From positions 514,497-578,496 of the forward strand of contig VYZI01000118.1 in assembly GCA_013397695.1 (NCBI GenBank): a stretch of 64,000 bases of DNA, in the 5' to 3' direction. Numbering within the stretch: position 1 is the stretch's first letter; the number at the start of each line of letters is the position of its first letter. Origin of the DNA: Centropus unirufus. Its lineage: Eukaryota; Chordata; Aves; Cuculiformes; Centropidae. The notes beneath the pieces were generated by a model that saw nothing but the letters and a program-made list of their open reading frames with translations, was not told the origin of the DNA and ran no database searches. Positions 50,091-63,462 of this stretch are shown here, piece after piece. The position numbers and the translations under genes were made by a program.

Positions 50091-53000
50091 ACAAACCTAT
50101 AATTCATGCATCTTTTTAAAGCTTGCCTACACATCAGTGTACCAGTATGACAGGAGTGTGTCCAATCAACCCCTTTGCAACACTGATGGCACCAAAAGTC
50201 ACATGCCTTAACCCATGAGTACACAGGATCGTCACGGTTTGATCAAAGTTGTGATAAATGCACCAAAACTTTCAATGGAACTCATTCTCAAGATCCTTTT
50301 CCCCCAAAATTTAAGCAGGAATTGATTGTATAGAGATTAAAATTGTATATCTATATGTCAGGAATAAATATGTGATGAGGAGCATAGCCTGCCTAACGCC
50401 AGAAAAAAAGATTTAGATGTATTCATTTTGGGTTAAATTCATGACATTCTTGCAGAAAACACTACTTTCTGTTTCTTCCCATGAGTTTGCGGACCACCAC
50501 GCACAATGGGGCTTTGATTTCACTGAGAGGTCTTTGAGAGCCTCGTGATAGCAGGAAATATTACAGGAAGTAACAATACACCAAGTCCTTCACCATTCCA
50601 ACCTAGGGAATGACTGGGGCAGAACAACTTTCCTTCGAATGTGAAAGGACCCAGCGAAAGAAAAGGATAAAGCGTGAAAAAATGGATAAAGACTGACACT
50701 AGAAAATATGCAGAAGCAGGTCCTGACAGGACCACTCTGTACAGGGGGGCTACAAAAGGTCTTGGTTTCTTCTGCCCGGCTGGTCTGGCACACCAACAGG
50801 TGGCACGACGCGCTTACGGGGAGCGCCAGCTTTCCTTGGTGAAACGGGATTTCCCAATTCCCCTGCTCCAGCAGCAATTAGGCCCTTTAATTAAAGGAGA
50901 GAAAGGGAAACAAACCCATGGTGTCATCACAGTTTCTCTGATCTCCTTAGCTCCCTGTGACGACCTCCTATCCCAGCAGAGAAACAACGATTTCACTTCA
51001 AATCGGGTTTTAGACATTTGACTGAGGCACCGAAAAACAGAACAACACGGGAGATGAGATGGAAGGTGGGAACAATGGAAAAGGGCATCGCCTACATGTC
51101 ATGCTTTAAACTGAGCTTCTCAAGCCTTGCTGAATGTCACACCAAGCTGAGTGACTGACTGGCAGCAGAAGCCACTGCTAGGAAAATTAGCAATAATATT
51201 TTAACCAGACCTAATAAAGAAGCCAAATACTAAGCTGATAATTCTGAATCAATATGCCATTTTAATTTACTTTTATAAAAGTATCTAATTCAAAAAGAGG
51301 TGCCTAGGGAAATAAAGGGAGCCTTTTTTCCGAGTTTTTTTTTTTTTTCCCTTATTGATAATAAAGAGAATTCATGAGACAAGAATGGAACTTAAAGACA
51401 GGTATTGGTGGGATAAAGGATTTCTCTGGCTTTATGCTTCTTTTGGTTAAAAGAAAATCAGGAATCATCCCTCTAAGCCTGTGATGCCTACCTTTAGGAG
51501 GCTGTGGGAGTGAAATATGTTTTTTTAGTGTGCAAACAAACAGTTAAGCACAAAGGGCAAAAGAGAATAACACACTTTATAACATCAGAAGAAAATGAAG
51601 TCAGCCAAGCGCTGGCAAGTGGCTTTAAAGAGCTCGGCAATCTAAGTTGACTAAGGAAAAGTTTCTTTAGTTTACTCCCGGAATTCCACTTTTCAAGGCA
51701 CAAGACCCCAGTGTTTGGATGGTACTGGGGAGGGACCATCCGGTGTCAGGTCAGGATATACTGCAGATCTGCTGCATCGAAACAACGCCGTAGAGAGTGG
51801 GGGCTCAGACATAGACATGCTCTGCTATTTTTGGCAGCCACACACGCACCATCAAATACTTCCAGCTGCTGAAGGAAGTAGAGGGGGGACTGTAATTCAG
51901 ATAAGCCAATCCCCTTTGAATCATGGCTTGAGGAGCAGTGAAATTTAAATTACTCTGCTTTCCCAATCAGACGTCTCTACTAGACACTTCCTTTCTATAT
52001 TTCTAAACACAAGAATAAACACATTTTTATCAAATATTTATACCTATGTTAGCAAAAAAAAATGTTGCAACCCATTTTTGGTGTTTTTAAATGTAATAAA
52101 TAACACAAGCGTTTCAGCGATAATCAAGAGCGTGACTTTGAATTTAGCAAATATTCATTCCAGACATTTTAGCAGCCTATTCTCATGTGATACTATTAAT
52201 AGATTAAGCCAAAGTATTGTAGTACTAGGATGACAAGGATAACAGTCATCTTATATTTTGGTCGGCCTTCCAAATCCAACGACCTTTAACAAGAAAAGGC
52301 GAGAGAGTTTTGCTTGCTTAAGAGAAGTAGTGGAGCTTAAGAAAATTCAAAGCATTTCAGAATATATTGCCTTTATTCTCACATAAGAAAGATTATTGCT
52401 TCTCACTTGAATTTGCATTACCTTTTGGTTTTCACTGAATGTTAAACCGCAAGGTTGAAAGCAGGGTGCAACTGGATCAAAAATGTAAATTAAGATCAGA
52501 TAATTCTTATGCATTTAGGCTTAATTGAGTGTAATCGATACGTCTGGTGTGCAGCCAAATTCAACTATTGTGGAAAGCACCTAATGTATGGACATTATTT
52601 TTGGACTACTGAATGCCAGAAAATAACGAGCTGGCATTCAGCTTCGGTGAATCAGACCTTGAATTTTCATCTAAGAGCAGGTTTGAATTATTACTGAAGA
52701 TAAGGTGTAAATGTGCAAGGGAATTTTATCCATGTTTCTCCCATGAATCATAAATGAGGAAAAAAATTACAGTCTAAATTGCACTTAAAAGGAATAAAGT
52801 CTTTTCATGTCATATATGATTTATCAAAATGATCTCATTTTAAGAGTACTGTGGTGTATCTTGATTAATAACATTAGTAAGCATGATGAATGGCCTCTTT
52901 AATGGCAACACAGAATTTATTGGCAAAATCTCCACTTCGACCAAAAAGGGTGGGAAGGAAAACACGCAGCAGTGAGAATTTGCAGAAACAGCTGAAGTGA

Positions 53001-55365
53001 ACGCTCTCCTACGTTTTTTGCACTCAGGCATCTTGGAAAATTCTCGATTTGAGTGTATTTGTGTTCTCAGGTTGATTTTGGAAACAAGGAAGAGTTTTTA
53101 CCCAAAGTGGCAGCTCCAAAAGTCATTTTGCAGGGCCCTGCAAACCAAGCTGAACTCTGCGTGTACTGTAAGAGGATGTAGTGCATTAAGGTCTTTCAAG
53201 AACATCGCCCCCAACCCCTCATGACCCTTTTTCAATATCCTCTTCATTTTGCTTTAATATCCTACTCCATCTTCCCCTTCCCCCCTCCCCTTTCCTTTTT
53301 AAGCCCACTCCAGCCTGCCCTAACTAATTTCCTTTTGGGCTGACAGATCAGAGGCCTTCCTACCACTGTTCCTTTTAGACCTGTGAAGCCCTCCTCGTAA
53401 TCCCGCTGCTTGTCCACAATTAATCTTTCCAGTTGCCACATTATTAACACTACCACCCACAGACAGAGGATGCCTGAGCACGGCTGGACACTCGCTCCCC
53501 ACTGGAGCATCAAAGTTGTCAATCATGCGCTAGTCAGAAAGTTGCCCGCTGTCAACATCAGAGGTTTTCATCCTCTCCTGCCCGCTGATCAAACATTTTT
53601 CTTCAGAAGATTAGTTCCAAGTCCCCACCCATTTCCTCCCATATCCTCTTTCCCTTTTAGGTTTACTCAATGATCCATCTTCTGCATGGAAAAGGAAGCA
53701 GTGTATAATAGAAATCCTTTCAAAACAAAAGTTCAGCAAAACTAAATTTAAATCCCAGCTGTTATCAACCTCTTCCCTCCCCGCGCAAGTTAAACACCCT
53801 AAAGAGCTGGGATTAGACCCAGTCACAAATGCCTTTCTTTGATCAAAGGCTCCAAGACTTTACACAAATATAATCACTAGGCAATGACTGCATCTAAGGA
53901 GCCTGAATTGATTTGTTCTACTGTAACATGCAGCATACAAAAACACCCATTAGTTTTTTTTGACTTCCAAGACTATTCTCTTCAACTTCTATCACTCAGA
54001 ACCCAAGGATTTTAGCATCTTCTTAACACTTTTTTTTTTTAAGTGCAGTGGAAAATAATAAAAAAAAAGTGGCTTCTTACTGCTTGGTATTTGGTTTGGT
54101 TCTTTTTAAACACCACATCTTAGCTCCATATATTTAAAAATAGTAGGCTGCAAGAGATTCTGATGTCCACTCTATTCAGTTTAATGAGTTGAAGGAAAAT
54201 AACTTCATTGTTCCCACCTCTTCCTAATCATATACGAGGTTCCAAAATTTTCATTTGAAATGAGTTAAACTTACTGCTCAAGAGGCTCAGTAGCTTTCAC
54301 TTTGGTTGAAAACAGGCTCTGCCTCTAAAGGAGCACTTACACGTTCTAGCAAGATGACAGTGAAGGAAAGGAATATTCATTAATACAATCCAACAAGCAG
54401 CCTATTCACTGTAAGACTTTGTGCATAGGCTTTAAAATCAGAATAAATCCATTTAAAATCACACTATGAAAGAAATTTGAAGTTGCTAAATCATACTCAT
54501 CCCTTCAATAGATTTTTCAATGCTTTCTCTTCTCTTAGACTGCTATTACTGAAAATCAGGAAATCAATAAAAGACCCCCAAAAGTATAAAACAATAAATG
54601 AAAATCTGCCGGCCTTGATTTCTGGTCTGAGGGAAGGGAAGTGAGTCCAAGCAAGACTTACACTTTAATTACATTGCTTTACCAGCATCTTCACCTTCTG
54701 GGAACACACCCGCCACCTGCTCCTCATTTACAGGATGCACGATTCAATGGGCTTACAGTCCAGTAAAATAAAGTGAAAGTGAGAAACCCACATAAATACC
54801 GCTGTCCCGCCCCAAACCAGAAACCTCTGCAAGGGCGGCTAGAGAAGCTCGAGCTGCCACAGACAACGGTTCTTTGAGGCGCTTTGGAAAGTGAACCACA
54901 AACCAACCCCTGGGTTTCAGCAGATGCGAACCTTTTTCTATGCCATTTTGTGTCATTTAATTGCATTCCACTCATCACCCAACAGCTCAGAAGGAGTGAA
55001 AGAACATTACTGAGTTTTTAGACCATCCAGCTTCAACAGAAGGTGCAAAAGCCCAGGGAAGTCCCTGATGGGAAAGGGGACACATGGATCATGTATGAGA
55101 TTTGGAGCTTCCTTCAGCCATGCCCTGCAAGGTTTTTCAACCAATGATATCAGCCCTGCAAAACACAGCGCGAGGGGAGGAAATACTGAGGTTTACACCA
55201 TGCTAGGGCTTAGCAACCGGATCCAAGCTACACACAAACACACAACTCAAATACACATCACAGACAGTTACAGTTAATTATTACTTTTCATAGACCTGGG
55301 GTATTTAAAGTAGAGATGATTCATAACTCTTTGCTTTTTTTTTCTTTTCTTTTTTTTTTTTTTGT
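50091..55365. other. Unique non-coding sequence
   Basis: No gene recognised over about 5.3 kb. It contains T-rich runs (51332-51350 and 54032-54042), a small palindrome GGTCCTG-A-CAGGACC at 50719-50733, and a hairpin at 52609-52641. A 115-codon frame at 50674-51021 and frames near 53262-53673 are featureless. Confidence 0.5.
52609..52641. repeat. Perfect 11-bp hairpin
   Basis: CTGAATGCCAG and CTGGCATTCAG are exact reverse complements around an 11-nt loop. The stem does not extend further, so it is too short for a microRNA precursor. Confidence 0.75.
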
Positions 55366-55845
55366 GGCCACACTTCTCTCCAGAGGTTCTTCAAAAGACA
55401 GAATGAACAAGATAAATGGCTTTTTTTTAATTTTGTTTTTTTTTTTTTGGCCACTCTTCTCTCCAGAGGCTCTTCAAAAGACAGAATCAACAAGAGAAAT
55501 GGCTTTTTTTTAGTTTTTTTTTTTTTTGGCCACTCTTCTCTCCAGAGGTTCTTCAAAAGACAGAAAGAATCAACAAGAGAAATGGCTTTTTTTTAGGTTT
55601 TTTTTTTTTGGCCACTCTTCTCTCCAGAGGTTCTTCAAAAGACAGAATCAACAAGAGAAATGGCTTTTTTTAATTTTATTTTTTTTTTGGCCACTCTTCT
55701 CTCCAGAGGTTCTTCAAAAGACAGAATGAACAAGAGAAATGGCTTTTTTTTAATATATATTTTTTTTTGGCCATTCTTCTCTCCAGAGATTCTTTAAGAG
55801 ACAGAATCAGCAAGATAAATGCCTTTTTTTAATTTTTTAGGACCT
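55366..55845. repeat. Minisatellite, six ~80-bp units with poly(T)
   Basis: Units begin at 55366, 55449, 55528, 55610, 55689 and 55769, giving lengths of 83, 79, 82, 79 and 80 bases plus a last partial unit. Each contains GGCCACTCTTCTCTCCAGAG, GTTCTTCAAAAGACAGAAT, CAACAAGAGAAATGGC and a T-rich tract of about 20-28 bases (8 T, two or three mixed bases, then 10-14 T). Units 2-5 are nearly identical, while 1 and 6 carry more changes (CACACTTC, CATTCTTC, AAGAGACAG). That pattern fits an array that grew by internal unequal exchange. The sequence upstream of unit 1 is also T-rich (55335-55363). The Lys-rich minus-strand and Phe-rich plus-strand frames here are artefacts of the poly(T). Confidence 0.95.
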
Positions 55846-55980
55846 TGCCCACAGACATTAAAGCACTATGGTGAACACATCCAGTGACAATCAGAAGAGC
55901 ACAGACTGCACTGACCGAACACCGCTGCGTGCAATGTCTGAGGGGTTATTTTGCATTGCTCTTCGCTCTCAGTTTCCTTG

Positions 55981-56520
55981 ATTTTTTTTGTCACAGGAGG
56001 ACGAAGCCGCAAGAAATGCAAGCCCGGCCCCGGAGGCGCTAACAGGAGCGCGGTGGCTGTGGTTGAGCCGCGCCTATCTCCTCGCCTACCACGAAATGCT
56101 TGCGAGGCACCTTCCTCCTGCCCTGAGGGGCTGAACTGCAGCCAAACCTCCTGCCACGCTCCTTCCTCAGCAGAAGGGGGTGCTGCAGCGTAAAATAAAA
56201 TGCAAATCGAGCAACTTCGGTAAAAGCGGAGTGAAGCCGGCGCCAAGGGCCCGGCCTCCCCCTGCCCCTGCGCAGGGCGGGCTGTTCACAGCCCGGGACC
56301 GGGGCCGGATAAAAGCACGTTTATTTCCTTCTGAATTTATTTTGAATAAAATTAGAGAACCAATTTCACTCGGCCTGAAGTGGGAAGCAAGGAAGCGCCG
56401 GGACCTCTCTTGCAGGAGATTTTTTCAGGGCTTCGCCCGCGGGAGGGCAGGTTGCGGGATTTCATGTATGTTTTGACATACATGAGCCAGAAAAACAAAA
56501 CCGCGTTCATCTGTGGTTTT
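55981..56520. promoter_or_regulatory. CpG-island-like segment, possible promoter
   Basis: I count about 35 CpG dinucleotides by eye in 540 bases, against very few per kb elsewhere in the window, with GC well above the surroundings. A GC box (AGGGCGGG, 56274-56281) lies about 30 bases before a TATA-like GATAAAAG (56308-56315) on the plus strand. That would place a plus-strand start near 56335-56345. CpG islands often fire in both directions, and on the minus strand this segment lies about 10 kb upstream of the exon candidate at 45673-45757. A minus-strand frame of 126 codons (55866-56246) and a plus-strand one of 98 codons (56180-56476) match nothing I know. Confidence 0.45.
56462..56485. repeat. 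Perfect 10-bp hairpin
   Basis: TCATGTATGT and ACATACATGA pair exactly around the loop TTTG, just downstream of the CpG-rich segment. Confidence 0.75.
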
Positions 56521-59500
56521 TGTTCTCCGGGAGAATTCCGCAAGGCACAGGGCACGTGTGTTTATCTAAGATCACCGAGGCTCCATGACTATTATTTTAT
56601 TTTTTTACTATTTGATGGACAGCCACTTACCACGGCCAGTCCTGGGCTCTGTGATCTATAACATTAACATTCTTGAGTAAAACACGGAGAAAAACGCATC
56701 TATTTTCAACCTGGACAAATAGATCTATTAAATAAGACACATAGGAAAAAGTCTACGATGTACAGCCGCTACCTTCTAATAGGCCTTTCTGGGTTCTCAT
56801 GAACTGCCAGCAAATGAGAAAACCCAAAGTCAAAGGCTTCAGCAGAACCAAATCAACACATTGTGCTGTGGCTTTACACTTTATTTTCCTCCAGTGTCAG
56901 GTGTTAGGGCAGGCAAGTGGGTTTTTCTCCTCTGTATTCCAGCCAATTCCCGTCGTCTTCATCCTGATCTCTCAGAGATTCATCAAAAATGCGATTTAAT
57001 TACATCTCCTTCCCCCTTCCCCCTCCCCAAAAGAGTGTAAACATGACTCCTTTTTATCTCCTGATACATCTGGACAAGTAGACAATGTGCTAAAACAAAA
57101 TAAATCTGCCCTGACAGTCACATCAAAGGGTTCAGCTAGGGGCTTGCAGCTACTTAAGGCACAGGAATGTTGTTGCTAAGCATCGCTCTACAACCTATCA
57201 GTCCCTTAAAGAAGAGCCTTTTTTTTTTTCTTTCATAGGGAGATGAGGAAAGCTGGAGAGTGGGAACCAGACTGCAAAGGGAGATTGGGATTTTTGAGGA
57301 TTTTTGAAGCTTAAAGGGAATTGTGTGAAGAAAAGGGGGTTTTGGTTTGGTTTGCCTCTTGACTTTCAGCCTACGTTGAGGGGGGAGCAGGGAAGGAGGG
57401 AGGGTTTAAAACTTGTTGATGAAACATCTACTGAATTTTCCCTTGGATAAATCCAAGCAAAGTCTTTGATATCCTTTTTCAAATCCCTGTGCTTACTGTA
57501 GATTCAAAATGGAAAGATTGTGACCAAAAGCAATAGGGCTGGGATACCAAGCCTGTCAAAAGCGTATTGTGAAACGCATCTCGTGTCCTGCTTTTCTGCC
57601 AAGGATTTGATCAATGTGTGCGTGTTCCTAAATATGTGCAACCAGCCACAATGTCCACATCTAATAAAACATGCTCTACAGAGAAAGGAAACTTTGGATA
57701 CATACACACGTAACACAATTTGATGCTCGATTTGCTAGTAAAAACTATTCCCTTTAGAGAGAAGCCTTCACCAAACCCATCAGTCTTCCACACTGTGCCC
57801 CCGAGGACCTGATTCAGTGCTTAAAACACTAAACGAAGCCAGAAGAAGGTAAAACTATGCTCAAACCAGACCTCAGAACTATACTAATTATAGAAATGGA
57901 CAGCTAAAAAATCAAATTATACTCTCCTCTCACAGGCGTAGAAACATATCCAAAGTAGATGGGCAATCCAGCCTGAAAAGTATGAAGGAATTAGTTTAAA
58001 AGCTTAGTTATCCTGCAGGTGAGCTAAGAGAACTAAGTTTGGTTCCAGCGCCACTGAGAGGTGAATTAACTTCGATTTGCATCCTTGGCTTTTAAAAACA
58101 GTTTGAAAGTTCTTACAAATCCTTTTCCCTTTTTAAGAATTAAACAAAGCAAATGTGAAATGGGATCATTTTATATGCAGGGTAACCATCAAGAACATGA
58201 GCAATTACCAAGCCCATGATATTGCACAAATAAATAACACTTAGCATTATCTCCAGCGCTATCATATTTATTAAACAGTGACTGAGGGCAGCAGTAACCA
58301 TTTTTATTGTCCCATATAGCTCTTATTTTCTAATTAAACAGAAGGTTATTCCCTCTGCCAATGCAGCCATTTATCTTCTTTGAGCGTTACATACTACTTT
58401 TTGCCAGTCAAGCCTGACTTATAAAGTGTTCAGTGTGGTGAACTGTGGCCCAACTGGCTTCCCTGTTTGGTAATCATAGAAATGGGCCATTTTGGGCTGT
58501 GTTAATAAATAAACTTTTCGCAATTTCTTCTAAAACATGATAAAGCTCATACTCTCTCCTACCCTCTAGCTTCAATACAAGGGCAATGAGCTGTATTATT
58601 AAAGATATAGGTCAAGCAAACCTGATGATTTCAATCCTGTGGGGTGCTTTAGAAACTGTTGTCATATTACTGAGATCGTTCTGCTGTTCCTAATTATTCC
58701 TCTTGGTTGCTTCACATTTCAAGTGATTCCTCTCACACTTATGTCAAAATTTATAAGCTGCTCTGTGTAACAACACTACATTATTTCCTCACTTGTTATG
58801 GTAATATAGGACAGAAACTAGGAGAATGCTTTAATCTAGCTGACAAGGATAATGTAGTCTAAAAATGTAATAAAGTTTGTATTCCACTACAGAGTTGGGC
58901 TTTTTTTTCTCCCTACCATGAAACATTTCATATAGATAGACATCTTAGAAAAACTAATTGCTACAATAACTCGAATCTACTCTTATCTGAGTTGCTTTTA
59001 TCAGGGAAAAAAAAAAGCATCAGCATTAAAGCGTTCACTCCAATAGCTCGTGCGTTCTCCCGCTTCCCATAATTGCCACTCAGCAGCGTTCTGTTGACGG
59101 CACTGCGAAACCACACACTGCTGAGGGAAACCTATTTCCCAGAAATCCGGGCATCACACAAACAGTGCAGAATATTGGTAATTAACCGGCTGGGCTTTAA
59201 CAGTGCTCTAACACATCGCGGGCTGACTGGCACAAAATTTTATTTGCACTAAGTAGCTTGAGACTGGGAAAACATAAAATCAACTTCATGTGATAGCTTC
59301 ATGTTCTGCAGTGGCTTTTCAAGGGTTTCAGAATGCAAGGAAAGCTGCCAGCAGAAAAGTGAGTTTAAATGGAAGGCCTGAATTCGCAGTTTGTGTGGGT
59401 ACCGTGGGGCTAACGCATGGAAGCATCATTCCAGAACATACTAGAGGGCGTAAAATGATGTTAAACACCTTCACACAAAACTCAACCCACAAACAAACCA

Positions 59501-62500
59501 AACCAAAGGCAACCTCAGTTAGAAAATGTCACACGAGTGACTCAAACATGACATCCATCCTAGTAGTCCTAGGGATCATTTCGCTGAAGTACCTTGTACG
59601 TGCAATTTGGTGCATTTGTCAAAAGTCTAATGGGGTTTTAAAGCACTTCGAGTCGCGAGCAAACTGAAAAAAACAAACCACTAACAGATCCGTAAAAGAA
59701 TACCTACTGCTCCATTGTTCAGGGCTGCCTCAACACGATAACATGAGAGCGAGTCCACTGCATCGAAGCCATGAAGGCGATGAAATAGGAACAGAAGCAC
59801 GCCAAGAAGTGCCTCATGCTCATAGCCCAAACACAACTCTTAGAGCAACTGCACCACTGCCGGGGCATCTGCTGGCAGTGATGGCTTTAGGGAAGGAGGT
59901 GAAATAAATTCCTCAGGTCGTGTCCCTATGAATTTACATAAATTACACTCCAAAATGCCTGCCTGAGTGTTTTCTATTAATTCTTCCTTATTTTTTAACC
60001 TATTAATACAGAAGTGGACAAGGGGTGTTGAACTAGAAAATCTAACGTTTAGGTCTGCTTTCTAGGACACTGAGTTAATTGTTCTATAACCACAAATTCT
60101 CAGACAACATACCAAAACAAAGTGAACAGAGACCGCTTTCATATCTCTGACTCCTCTGTTCCAGTTATGTGTGGAATAACAGAAATAAATATTACGGCAA
60201 ATACCATCAGACATATGGATGGAAGTGAAAGATTTACTCTCAGTTACACGTCTGAAATTCTGGAAGAAAAGTTAAAAGAATACTGTTCATAACATTCTGT
60301 TGTCTCAGTGTTGGACCTGGGGCTCAGCACCTACCTCTTAGCACTATTTTTTGGTTAATACTGTATCTATAGGCTGCATAAAGTACCAAAGTTAAAAAGA
60401 AGATGACATATTTTGACTATTCATGTCAGAACTCATTCTCTGTTACTCATACCTTTAGATTAAATTATCAGAAACAGACTGACGCACTGAATGTTCTAAA
60501 CTTTGCAAAAGAGTTGCTTCAACACCATTATGAAAAGAACTGGCACTGCTCAGCTCCTTAGAGCACAACTTTTTAATATTTTAATATTTTTAATATTATT
60601 TGTTGTCGCTAAGTGCTATCAAAGAGAGCATCTGACAAACATCCAGTTATGAAGCAAATTAGATAGTGAATAGTTGCTATTTCACATTGCTCCCCAAGAG
60701 GAGCACCCAACACATGGGCATTTTTTAGCAGTCTCACTCCTATGCGTTTGGGCTAAAGATGACCAGAAGACACGCCTTCCCCTAGCAGGTAGACACCAGT
60801 AGGCTTGCACGATTATTGGTAAAAACCTCTTGGGTGAGAGCTGGAGACCTTGAGATAGCTTTATTTTATTCAAGTCATTTATAGTGTGCGCGTCCCAGTG
60901 TCTTAGCATCCACAGAGACAATTCTAGTCCAATTTTAGACAATTTTTTTTTGCCATGCGTTACAGCTTTTAACTAATAACCCATGCTTATACTTTTAAAA
61001 TAGATTTAGGATTGGAAAATCTTGTTGATATTCCAAGCCAGGCTGCTGATAGTGTTGGGCTGGCAACTTGGAGAAAATATTATTAGTGATGTTCTACTCG
61101 GCAGGCGTGGTGTCGAGTGAATTTTTAATGATTTACCAGTTCTACTTGACTGAGCTTGCACCCTGTAAGTGGATCATATGATCCCAAGTTAAACTGCTTT
61201 TGTTCCTCGCATGGCATGAACCGAGGGGCTGTTGTACAGTACCAGAGGTTCGTGTGCAGCGCGGTGTAAGACAAGGGAAGGGTACATGCAACAGGCAGTT
61301 AATGGCTCATTCCAGCAAGCCCTCAACTGAACAGAGCTCATGAGGTTGAATTTTAAGAAGGCAGCTGACCTTGCAGCTAGGAGAATTAACTGGGGTTTTA
61401 CCCATTTATACCTGGATAAGTAAACAGTCATTGAATGCTGAAAGGGCCCGAAAGCACTATTTTAGCCAAGGGCTAATCTCCATTCTCTGTGGATGAAAGG
61501 ACTCTCAACGAAAACAAAACAAACCCATATAGTCCCTGCTTCAGGTAACACAAAGGTAAAACTGCAATAAACAATTCCATTAATTTTAAACTTAACATTG
61601 CCTTACCCTCAATTTCTAATGAGGGCTTCGCCCATTAAAAATACCGATATGGAATTCTTCTAATAGAAACACTACAGAAACAGCAAAAAGGACAAAGGCA
61701 ATTTCAAATAGCTCAGCAATGTTCATTTCGTGGAGGTGAATTCAAAAGAAGTGGTCACCAAGCTTGAACAAAAAATACATGCATTATTCAAGTTGCAGGA
61801 AACACAAATGATGTCCAAATGGAGCAGTCGTTATAAGGCAGTGGTGCTCAGCCCTACCCCTTCATCTCTCAGCGTTTAATGCATTTCTCAGTACCGGTGT
61901 TGCAACCGATGAAGAATTAATGGATTTCTCTGTCAAGTGTGGCTGTTCCGTAGTGTGAAGTACTGAGTCTGTGAGGAAAGATGTTCCCATCCACAGCTGA
62001 TGTGTGAATGTAATCCAACAGCCAAGGTCTCTCAGCTCTTGGAGATACAGCTCATGCTGTTGTCTTAAGCTGAAAAATTCTTCTAGATAGAAACCATTCT
62101 GCTAAAATACTACGTTAATAAGGCCCGCTTGGAAGCTGTTCCTTGCCAACATTTACCTGTGTGCTTTATGATCACTGAAAACCAGAAAGCTCAGGAAATA
62201 CAGGAGGAAGAAGGAGCAGCCTCGCAGAAGCAAGCCCAGGCAAATCGACTTGCTGCCCCGCCTCCTCCCTGTGTGCATTAGTAACTGTCTAGACATCAAG
62301 AACCTGACAAGATTACATGCTTAACTATCATTTTGCATCAGTTTTAATAGGAGCACACGGGCAGGCCTCAACCAGTCCTCGAAGACTGTCCAGGTCGTGT
62401 GACAAATGAGGCTGTAGTAAAGCTATGAACGAAGAATTAGGAGTCATCAAGCGCTCAAAATAAAACGGTTTTGTTTTATTAAGAGATGCTTAAATCATCT

Positions 62501-63462
62501 ACACCTCTGCCATGGCCTAAACTCCTAAAGTTACTAGAAACAGGAATCATCACGGGTGCAGTGGTGTTAGATACGAAACAGAAACAGTGATTAAAAGAGA
62601 AAGCTGGGGATACTTTAGGAAGTACAGAGATCTGACCCAGCTTTAGGGAAGAGGCAGAAAAGAGCAGACACGAGTCGAATGCGTGCCTCAATCCCTAAGC
62701 AGAAGTCATGAATGGATTCACCTGGGAACTCCCTGGCAACAGTGGGAAGAGTGTTCAGAAGCCAAGGACAGAGGATGATTCCGAAGAAAGGAGAGGCTGT
62801 ACCAGCATCGCTTACATTTCCAACGCGGTACTGAAACGCCCAGCATTACTCCTCGCTTAACCCAGCTCTTCGTTTCAGCAGTAAGAGTCTGAGGTGGGGA
62901 AAAAGTAAATCAGAGCGCAACTGTCAAATGCGATACTTCCAGGGAAGGAGGGAATCCAAATCAAAGAGAAACTCAACAAAAGCAAAGCACAGGCAACCCT
63001 GGGGCGCCTGCACTTCAAGGATTCTGTAGAGGTACCTGGGAACCAGGGGTTTCGCTGCGAGGAGCTGTTTTGACAAGAACCAAGAGCTAGAAGGAGCTTC
63101 CCCCGTGAGAGTCAGAAAGGCCCTTCTGTAAGACATAACAACAGAAACGGTACCAGGCAGAAGGCAAAAGCCTAAAACCTGATAGCAATATTCCACATCA
63201 GGAAAACCTGCTGGAATTTGAGCATGGACTGAGTTGTTTTCTGAGCCATCCTATTATGTAGTTTCTTATCAGTCATGTGCTATTTGAATACACTTTCAAT
63301 ACAAAAGATGCGATATAAAAAGCCCTAAAATTGCCTGATTTTAATAAAAACATTCAGAAAATGACATTAAAATCCCATTTAATTATGAGAAATTAATAGT
63401 GTTTTAAAAGAATTCATTTATGTGCATGTAGCTGTATAAATAATTCAATAACAAAAGTAATC
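56521..63462. other. Unique non-coding sequence
   Basis: About 6.9 kb without recognisable genes or CR1. 58140-58560 and 61000-61200 are AT-rich, repeat-free and contain developmental-factor-like words (TAATTAAAC, ATTTATTAAAC, CCATTTTTATTG), so they are weak candidates for conserved enhancers. A 125-codon frame at 59290-59667 has no identifiable domain. Confidence 0.45.
60571..60600. repeat. (TTTTAATA)n short AT repeat
   Basis: Three to four imperfect copies of TTTTAATATT in a row. Confidence 0.7.

Noticed and set aside
52609..52641. microRNA precursor
   Set aside because: Only 11 paired bases with no extension. A precursor needs about 22-30 pairs.
55305..55729. Lysine-rich and phenylalanine-rich frames
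   Set aside because: They are translations of the poly(T)/poly(A) minisatellite.
55866..56246. 126-codon minus-strand frame in the CpG-rich segment
   Set aside because: GC-rich DNA has few stops. The Ala/Gly/Ser/Pro-rich translation looks like translated CpG island rather than a protein.
59290..59667. 125-codon plus-strand frame with a hydrophobic stretch near the C-terminus
   Set aside because: No similarity I can name and no promoter or splice signals. Frames of this length are expected by chance in 64 kb.
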